Source: Eubacteriales bacterium (GTDB taxonomy: Bacteria > Bacillota > Clostridia > Christensenellales > CAG-138). Taken from it: a stretch of DNA of 10,314 bases. Below, piece by piece: positions 5,475 through 10,314 of the stretch. Location of the stretch: contig JAQVML010000018.1 in NCBI GenBank assembly GCA_028703645.1, forward strand, positions 1 to 10,314. The letters are read 5' to 3'. The position numbers and the translations under genes are program-made. Numbering within the stretch: the stretch's first letter is position 1; each line of letters starts with the position of its first letter. The notes beneath the pieces were generated by a model. It made no database searches, was not told the origin of the DNA, and saw only the letters and a list, made by a program, of their open reading frames with translations.

Positions 5475-7826
5475 TTACTCGTCGTCGACCTTGAGGCCTT
5501 CGAAGAGGGATGCCAGAGAGGTCTTCGCCTCCTGCACCGGCGGGAGTTCATAATCGCCATCCTCGTTGTTACGACGGCGACGGTCTCCGCTGTCTCTCGA
5601 AGAGGAACGGTCGTTGTTGGAACGCGGTGCGCGCTCCGAACGCTCGCTGCGCGGCTGAGACTGCTGTGCCTGTTGCGAATCACGCTGCTGTTGACGCTGT
5701 TCCTGACGCTCGGCATACTGACGATCGCGCTCGGCTTTTTCAGCTGCGATCTGCTCGGCAAGCGCGGGATCTTCTTCCAACATCGCTTCCTTGCGGCTCA
5801 GGCTGATGCGCTTTGCTTCGGGGCTGACTTCGAGCACTTTGCAGCGCACCACATCGCCAACCTTCAGCTCATCTTCGACCTTCGCAATGCGATGGACGGA
5901 AACCTGAGAGATATGGATGAGGCCATCGATCGTGCTCTCCAGCGCGACAAACGCGCCGAATGGGACGATACGAACAACCTTGCCTTCTACGATGGAACCA
6001 ACTGGATACTTCTCACCCGCAAGCATCCAAGGCTTGGGCTGAAGCTGCTTGTAACCAAGCGATACGCGCTCTTTCTCCACATCAACATTCAGAATGAGCA
6101 CCTCGATCTCCTGACCGATGGTGAACACATCCGAAGGATGCTTGACGCGACCCCATGCGGCGTCCGTCACGTGAACGAGACCGTCGATGCCGCCGATATC
6201 GACAAACGCGCCGAAATCTGCGATTCTGCGAACGATACCCATTACCTTGCTACCGACGACGAGCTGCTCCCACTTTGCGTGTTTTTCAGCCGCGGCTTCC
6301 GCAAGCAGAACCTGCTTTTGGGAGGCAACAATGCGTTTTCTCTGGCGATCTACTTCCAGAACCTTGAGTCTCATGGGCTTGCCAACGAACTCGCCAAGGT
6401 TCTCAATATACCTTGTGGATACCTGAGAAGCAGGTACAAATGCGCGAATACCGCTGATGTCCGCAATCAATCCGCCTTTGACGACCTCTTTGCCAACTGC
6501 TTCGAAGATCTTCTCTTCGATGTTTTCCTGGCTCATCAGTTCGTCCCAGAGCTTTTTGCTCTCAACGTTTTTGCGGGAGAGGAGTACGTTGCCGTCTCCA
6601 TCGTTCACCTTGGTGACTTCGACTTCGATGGTATCGCCTTCATGAAACAGGTCTTCGGCTTTCACATCAGAATCGCTGGAAAGCTCACCCATGGGAATCA
6701 CGCCATCCGACTTGTAGCCGATGTTGACAAAGACCTCACCGTCTACAACGGAGATAACCGTTCCTTCCAAAACCTGGCCGTTATGAATACGCGTCATGGT
6801 TTTTTCAAACGCAGATGCAAAGTCGGAGCTGTCTTCATGTTCCGCCTTGGCTTCTTCTTCTGCCTTCACTGTGGGTTTGGGCTCTTCCACAGCCGCCACG
6901 ACTTCTTCGGTCACTTGGGTTGCCTGGGGCACGACGACTTCCTCGGCGGGAGCTTCCGCTTCAATGGTTTCGATCGTCGTTTTTTCCTGTTCGCTCATTA
7001 CTTGTAGTACCTCCCTAATCATCCGGTCCGGCGTCGATGCGCCCGCAACAATACCTATTATACCATCGGATGGTAATTTATCAAGAAAAAGTTTCTCTGT
7101 TACATCGATGTTTTCTGTGTTTTTGCAGTGTTTTGTGCAGATTTCCACGAGCTTTTGCGTGTTCGCGCTGGATTTGGAACCCAGCACAAGCATGCGCGTA
7201 CTGCGGCGCGAAATCTCTTCCGCCTCGTTCTGACGCGCCCGCGTGGTATCGCAAATCGTATTGCAAACCTCTAACGCGCAAAAACTGTCCTTATGCAACT
7301 CTATTTCGTGCATGATATCACGAAATGTTGTTTCCGGCAAGGTTGTCTGTGCAACCAATACCGCTTTTTTCATCTGCGGCAGGTTCTTTGCGTCGGCAGC
7401 GCTTTCAAAAACGAGCGCGTCGCCACCCGCCCAACCGCGGATTCCGATCACCTCCGGGTGATCCGCTTTGCCCGCGATCAAGACGGTGCTCCCGTCTTGT
7501 GCAGCCTTTTGAACGATCTTGTGGATGCGCTTCACATACGGGCAGGTCGCATCGATCAAATGGATACCCGCTTTTTCGCAGGCGTCATACACCGCGGGCG
7601 GCGCACCGTGCGCGCGGATGATGAGCGTATCCCCCGCGTTTAGACTCCCGATATTCTCTACCGAGTGTACGCCTTTTTTCGCGAGTTCCTGAACCACGCT
7701 TTCGTTGTGAATGATGTTGCCGTAGGTATATACGATGCCGCATTCGGCCGCGCATTGCTCCGCCATTTCGACGGCGCGGCGCACACCAAAGCAGAATCCG
7801 CTGTTTTTCGCTAAGAGAATCTTCAT
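5475..7826 (-). CDS. ispH: IspH (HMBPP reductase) continuous with ribosomal protein S1
   Basis: A 783-residue two-part protein of a type known from Clostridia. Residues 1-276 are IspH/LytB, the iron-sulfur enzyme that reduces HMBPP to IPP and DMAPP in the last step of the MEP isoprenoid pathway. The three cluster ligands are present (Cys12 in SGFCFGV, Cys95 in DATCPYV, Cys192 in NTICDTT), as are His40, His73, His123, Glu125, Thr161/162, Asn222 and Ser264. Residues 277-340 form an acidic Glu/Ala/Val linker. Four S1 RNA-binding repeats follow at about 346-418, 432-504, 522-592 and 608-678, as in RpsA-type proteins of the 30S subunit. The tail (about 690-760) is Gln/Arg/Ser-rich and probably disordered. 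The ATG at 7826 has only a weak ribosome binding site. It is the last gene of the operon behind plsC (36-base gap). Internal promoter and start signals at the domain junction suggest that S1 is also made alone. Confidence 0.95.
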   Translation of the reverse strand: MKILLAKNSGFCFGVRRAVEMAEQCAAECGIVYTYGNIIHNESVVQELAKKGVHSVENIGSLNAGDTLIIRAHGAPPAVYDACEKAGIHLIDATCPYVKRIHKIVQKAAQDGSTVLIAGKADHPEVIGIRGWAGGDALVFESAADAKNLPQMKKAVLVAQTTLPETTFRDIMHEIELHKDSFCALEVCNTICDTTRARQNEAEEISRRSTRMLVLGSKSSANTQKLVEICTKHCKNTENIDVTEKLFLDKLPSDGIIGIVAGASTPDRMIREVLQVMSEQEKTTIETIEAEAPAEEVVVPQATQVTEEVVAAVEEPKPTVKAEEEAKAEHEDSSDFASAFEKTMTRIHNGQVLEGTVISVVDGEVFVNIGYKSDGVIPMGELSSDSDVKAEDLFHEGDTIEVEVTKVNDGDGNVLLSRKNVESKKLWDELMSQENIEEKIFEAVGKEVVKGGLIADISGIRAFVPASQVSTRYIENLGEFVGKPMRLKVLEVDRQRKRIVASQKQVLLAEAAAEKHAKWEQLVVGSKVMGIVRRIADFGAFVDIGGIDGLVHVTDAAWGRVKHPSDVFTIGQEIEVLILNVDVEKERVSLGYKQLQPKPWMLAGEKYPVGSIVEGKVVRIVPFGAFVALESTIDGLIHISQVSVHRIAKVEDELKVGDVVRCKVLEVSPEAKRISLSRKEAMLEEDPALAEQIAAEKAERDRQYAERQEQRQQQRDSQQAQQSQPRSERSERAPRSNNDRSSSRDSGDRRRRNNEDGDYELPPVQEAKTSLASLFEGLKVDDE
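6996..7016 (-). promoter_or_regulatory. rpsA: Internal ribosome binding site and ATG for a separate S1 protein (RpsA)
   Basis: AGGGAGGT (7009-7016), nearly the full anti-Shine-Dalgarno complement, lies 11 bases before an in-frame ATG (6996-6998), which is codon 277 of the fusion. The protein from here would be 507 residues, MSEQEKTT onward, holding all four S1 repeats and the tail (5475-6998). This ATG is exactly at the end of the IspH domain. The site is much stronger than the one before the ispH start itself. Whether it is used is inference. Confidence 0.65.
7057..7084 (-). promoter_or_regulatory. Internal promoter for the S1 (rpsA) part, inside ispH
   Basis: On the minus strand TTGATA (7079-7084; five of six consensus bases), a 16-bp spacer and a perfect extended -10, TGG-TATAAT (7057-7065), lie in the last codons of the IspH part. 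The predicted start near 7050 gives a leader of about 50 nt that contains the AGGGAGGT site. The promoter forces unusual codons on ispH here (TTA at 251, ATA ATA at 256-257). Confidence 0.7.
7061..7075. promoter_or_regulatory. Palindrome inside the internal rpsA promoter (possible operator)
   Basis: TACCATC and GATGGTA are perfect seven-base arms around one central base. The palindrome fills most of the spacer and overlaps the -10 box by two bases, a position where a bound repressor would exclude RNA polymerase. No candidate regulator is visible in the window, and chance similarity cannot be excluded. Confidence 0.45.
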
Positions 7827-7862
7827 ATAGCTCTGTTCGTCTCTCCCGTTTGTCTTTCCGCT

Positions 7863-8456
7863 TTACGGCATGCGCTCCAGTTCGTTCTTGAGGTTTTGCA
7901 TCGCGTCGCGAATGGCGTCCGTCACCGCGTCTACCCCGCGCCCCGCGTAAGTCTTTGCGACCTCGTTCGGATCGATCGGCTCGCCAACGATCATGCGAAC
8001 CTGCTTGCGCTTTTTCCAGTTCGGGTCCGCATACACCGGAATGATCGGCGAATTGCAGCGAAGCGCGAGAAACGCCGCTCCTTTTTCAAACGAATCGAGT
8101 TCCCCCGTGAGCGAACGGCGTCCTTCGGGAAAGATGCCGAAAATGTGGTTGTGATCCAATACGGTCATCGCCTGTTTCAGCGAGAGCATGTCCGCCTGTT
8201 TGCGATAGACGGGGAACGCCAACAGTTGCGTGAGAAAGAAGCGCTTGAGCGGGGTATCAAATAATTCCTGCTTCGCCATAAAGTGTACGGGTCTGGGAGC
8301 GACCATTGCGAGGCGAATCGGGTCTCCCAGAGAGAAGTGATTGGAGATGAGAATTCCCCGTCCCCGAAAGAACAATCTTCCGAGATTTTTCACCATCGGG
8401 CGATAGAGAATCCAGAAAAATGGCGTGAGCAGATATTTAAAGAATACGTAGAGCAT
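7863..8456 (-). CDS. plsC: 1-acyl-sn-glycerol-3-phosphate acyltransferase (PlsC family)
   Basis: A 197-residue membrane-associated acyltransferase that would add the second acyl chain to lysophosphatidic acid and form phosphatidic acid, the precursor of membrane phospholipids. A hydrophobic N-terminal segment (about 1-19) anchors it. The catalytic motif NHFSLGD (39-45) provides His40 and Asp45; the phosphate-binding motif FPEGRR is at 109-114; the later family block PIIPVYA is at 137-143. The length is short but normal for the Gram-positive group. It lies 69 bases behind cmk with no terminator between them and 36 bases before ispH, so it is part of the same operon. AAGGA about 11 bases before the ATG supports the start. 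Substrate specificity within the PlsC family is assigned from motif and context. Confidence 0.9.
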   Translation of the reverse strand: MLYVFFKYLLTPFFWILYRPMVKNLGRLFFRGRGILISNHFSLGDPIRLAMVAPRPVHFMAKQELFDTPLKRFFLTQLLAFPVYRKQADMLSLKQAMTVLDHNHIFGIFPEGRRSLTGELDSFEKGAAFLALRCNSPIIPVYADPNWKKRKQVRMIVGEPIDPNEVAKTYAGRGVDAVTDAIRDAMQNLKNELERMP

Positions 8457-8525
8457 GGTAACTCGCTTCCTTCTTGCTTGATGTTTTCAAACGGAAAGCC
8501 AACGGTATTGTCTATTGCAATCGTT

Positions 8526-9206
8526 TTAACGATCCTGCTGATCGGCAATTGCGCGCAGCAGGAACGTCAGCGCTTCGTCGATGGTCATGTCGCTGGTGTC
8601 GATCAATACCGCGTCCTCGGTTTGCCGCAGCGGCATATAGGCGCGCGTGCTGTCGTTGTGATCCCGCAGTTTGATATCCGCGAGCACCTGCTCAAACGTT
8701 TCCTGCGTGTTTCCGCGGGAGCGCAGTTCCTTCAGGCGTCGTTCCGCCCGCACTTCCGGCCGCGCGGTCACAAAAAACTTATGTTTCGTGTGCGGCAACA
8801 CGTTTGTGGTGATGTCGCGTCCGTCCATGACTACGTCGTAGTTGCGCCCGACCTCGCGCTGAAGCTCCGCGAGCTTTTCGCGCACGCAAGGATGCGCGCT
8901 GACCGTGGACGCGCCCATCGCTAGCTCCTGCGTGCGAAGGCCGTCCGTCACGTCCTCGTCGCCTAGCAAAACACGCTGTCCGCGCTCGTCGTAGATCACG
9001 CGAATGTCCGCGTCGTCGAGTATCTTCCTAAGCCCCGCCTCGTCGCTGACGCTAACGCCGCGCCGCATGGCAAAGAGCGCCATTGCGCGATACATGGAGC
9101 CCGTGTCGAGATAGCGAATGTGTAAGGCGCTCGCAACCGCCTTAGCCAGCGTGGATTTGCCCGCGCCGGATGGGCCGTCAATCGCGATGTTGATTCGTTC
9201 GTTCAT
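8526..9206 (-). CDS. cmk: Cytidylate kinase
   Basis: A 226-residue cytosolic CMP/dCMP kinase that uses ATP to form CDP or dCDP for RNA, DNA and CDP-lipid synthesis. It begins with the P-loop in IDGPSGAGKST (9-19). DTGSMYRA (34-41) and MDGRDI (128-133) are the CMP-recognition motifs, and RDHNDSTR (181-188) belongs to the mobile lid region. The length equals the usual bacterial enzyme. The ATG at 9206 is chosen because the family N-terminus M-x-x-x-I-x-I-A-I-D-G-P begins here; a start further upstream at 9320 would add 38 residues that are the upstream gene in another frame. It lies 16 bases behind the FAD oxidoreductase gene and is followed by plsC; this order is common in Clostridia. Confidence 0.96.
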   Translation of the reverse strand: MNERINIAIDGPSGAGKSTLAKAVASALHIRYLDTGSMYRAMALFAMRRGVSVSDEAGLRKILDDADIRVIYDERGQRVLLGDEDVTDGLRTQELAMGASTVSAHPCVREKLAELQREVGRNYDVVMDGRDITTNVLPHTKHKFFVTARPEVRAERRLKELRSRGNTQETFEQVLADIKLRDHNDSTRAYMPLRQTEDAVLIDTSDMTIDEALTFLLRAIADQQDR

Positions 9207-9222
9207 CGTTTGCCGCAGCCTT

Positions 9223-10314
9223 TCATAGGATTTTATCGCCCGCCAGCGCGCCTGTTGACCAGGCAATCTGGAGGTTGTATCCGCCCGTCGTCGCGTCGAT
9301 ATCGAGCACTTCGCCCGCAAAATACAGCCGTTTCACGCGCTTGCTCTCCATCGTGGAGGCATTCACGTCCTTCACGCTCACACCGCCGCGGGTGATCACC
9401 GCTTCGTTGAGTCCGCGCGCGCCGCTGATGGTCAGAGGCAGCGCCTTGAGCATCTCAACCAGCTGTAAGCGCATGGCCTTGTTGAGTTGCCCCACCGGCA
9501 GCGCGCCGTCGATTCCGGCAAGCTCCAGCACGACCTCTAGCAGTCTCTGCGGCAGCAGCGCATGCAGCGCGGTCTTCACCTGTTGCCGCGCGCCTTCTTG
9601 CAGGTCGCGCAGCAGTCGCGCATCAAGCTGTTCGCGCGAAAGCGCGGGTTTCAGGTCAATCGAGAGCCGCGTTCCCGCGGGTTGCCCTGCAATGACGCCG
9701 GAGAGCGAAAGCACGAGCGGGCCGGAGATGCCAAAGTGGGTAAAGAGCAGTTCGCCCAGCTCGGAGAACACTTCTTTCCCCTTCTTTTCTGCGGTGAGCG
9801 TGATGTTTTTGAGCGTCAGCCCCGCGAGCTCACGCGGCCAAAGCGCCTCCGTCACGAGCGGCACGAGCGAAGCCGTCGGCTCCTCCACCGCATGTCCGGT
9901 TGCGCGCGCAAAGGCGTATCCATCACCCGTGGAGCCCGTCTGCGGATACGAGATGCCGCCGGTTGCGACGATGATCGCGTCGCACGGGAGCTTCTCGGAC
10001 CCAATTCGAACACCGCTGACCGCGCCGTCCTGCGTGAGAACTTCGTCGATACGTGTGTTGAGACGGATGTTCACGCCAGCCTCACGCACCATCTTTTCGC
10101 AGGCACGTAGAATGTCGTTCGACTTGTCGGATGCGGGAAACACGCGCCCGCCGCGCTCCGTCTTGAGCGGTACGCCCGCCTGCTCGATGCGCTCCATGAT
10201 GTCCTTATTGTCAAAATGCGAAAACGCGCTGTAGAGAAAGCGCGGGTTTCGCAACACATGCTCAAAAAAAGAGTCCCGCTCCGCCACATTGGTGACATTG
10301 CAGCGGCCTTTTCC
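9223..10314 (-). CDS. BaiN/YhiN (HI0933-like) FAD-dependent oxidoreductase, 5' end missing
   Basis: The C-terminal 363 residues of a flavoprotein of the HI0933/YhiN/BaiN family, annotated in various genomes as aminoacetone oxidase-like or NAD(P)/FAD-dependent oxidoreductase. The frame stays open to the last base of the window. The first visible residues, GKGRCNVTN, are the family motif that normally lies some 40 residues from the start, so only the N-terminal dinucleotide-binding GxGxxG part is missing. Further motifs in visible numbering are GGRVFPASDKS (55-65), VATGGISYPQTGSTGDG (116-132), LLFTHFGISGPLVL (189-202), and the C-terminal FAD motif YFAGEVLDIDATTGGYN (331-347). The substrate cannot be told, and bile-acid reduction should not be assumed from the family name. 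It is the first visible gene of the operon with cmk, plsC and ispH-rpsA. Confidence 0.93.
   Translation of the reverse strand, partial: GKGRCNVTNVAERDSFFEHVLRNPRFLYSAFSHFDNKDIMERIEQAGVPLKTERGGRVFPASDKSNDILRACEKMVREAGVNIRLNTRIDEVLTQDGAVSGVRIGSEKLPCDAIIVATGGISYPQTGSTGDGYAFARATGHAVEEPTASLVPLVTEALWPRELAGLTLKNITLTAEKKGKEVFSELGELLFTHFGISGPLVLSLSGVIAGQPAGTRLSIDLKPALSREQLDARLLRDLQEGARQQVKTALHALLPQRLLEVVLELAGIDGALPVGQLNKAMRLQLVEMLKALPLTISGARGLNEAVITRGGVSVKDVNASTMESKRVKRLYFAGEVLDIDATTGGYNLQIAWSTGALAGDKIL

Noticed and set aside
5463..7007. A 514-codon open frame on the plus strand opposite the S1 half
   Set aside because: It is aligned codon for codon with rpsA and exists because rpsA lacks TTA, CTA and TCA codons. 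It has no family resemblance and starts inside the terminator stem.
9207..9320. Upstream start that would extend cytidylate kinase by 38 residues
   Set aside because: The extension overlaps the conserved C-terminus of the FAD oxidoreductase and does not fit the family N-terminus; the ATG at 9206 does.
9275..10234. A 319-codon plus-strand frame opposite the FAD oxidoreductase
   Set aside because: Ser/Arg/Pro-rich composition without domains; the minus strand has clear FAD-family motifs throughout.
1..10314. Mobile elements, CRISPR arrays, tRNA or rRNA genes
   Set aside because: I saw no transposase or integrase motif, no regularly spaced repeats and no cloverleaf-like or rRNA sequence on either strand.

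Overview
The window looks like a chromosomal segment of a low-to-mid GC Gram-positive bacterium of the class Clostridia. Evidence: an IspH reductase continuous with a four-repeat S1 ribosomal protein, the gene order FAD oxidoreductase - cmk - acyltransferase - ispH/rpsA, a VanW/YoaR-type envelope protein, a DUF1275 protein, and AGGAGG-type ribosome binding sites with consensus TTGACA/TATAAT promoters. I cannot name a genus. All calls are by eye, without database searches.

Layout. At the left edge, the first 46 codons of a lipoprotein run leftward out of the window (1-138, minus). A DUF1275 membrane protein (358-1047, plus) has its own extended -10 promoter and ends in two tandem hairpins. Facing it is a three-gene minus-strand operon (2950 down to 1121): a TetR regulator, a seven-helix membrane protein of unknown function, and a DUF2871 four-helix membrane protein. 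A consensus promoter and a near-perfect 20-bp palindrome over the predicted transcription start suggest autorepression by the TetR protein. Divergent to it is a monocistronic VanW-domain envelope protein (3222-4886, plus) with its own promoter and terminator. A convergent GtrA-family membrane protein (minus) follows, whose promoter lies so close to the coding region that the message may be leaderless.

The right half (5432-10314) is one minus-strand housekeeping operon: a BaiN/YhiN-type FAD oxidoreductase (5' end outside the window), cytidylate kinase (cmk), a PlsC-type 1-acylglycerol-3-phosphate acyltransferase, and the ispH-rpsA continuous reading frame, closed by a strong intrinsic terminator. 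These genes link nucleotide supply (CMP to CDP), phosphatidic acid synthesis, isoprenoid precursor synthesis and translation.

The most interesting signal is inside ispH-rpsA. Exactly where the IspH domain ends there is a promoter (TTGATA, 16 bp, TGGTATAAT), a 15-bp palindrome filling most of its spacer, an AGGGAGGT ribosome binding site and an ATG at codon 277. Downstream of this point the frame contains no TTA, CTA or TCA codon for 509 codons. Together these suggest that a free-standing S1 protein is made from inside the fusion gene, possibly under its own repressor.
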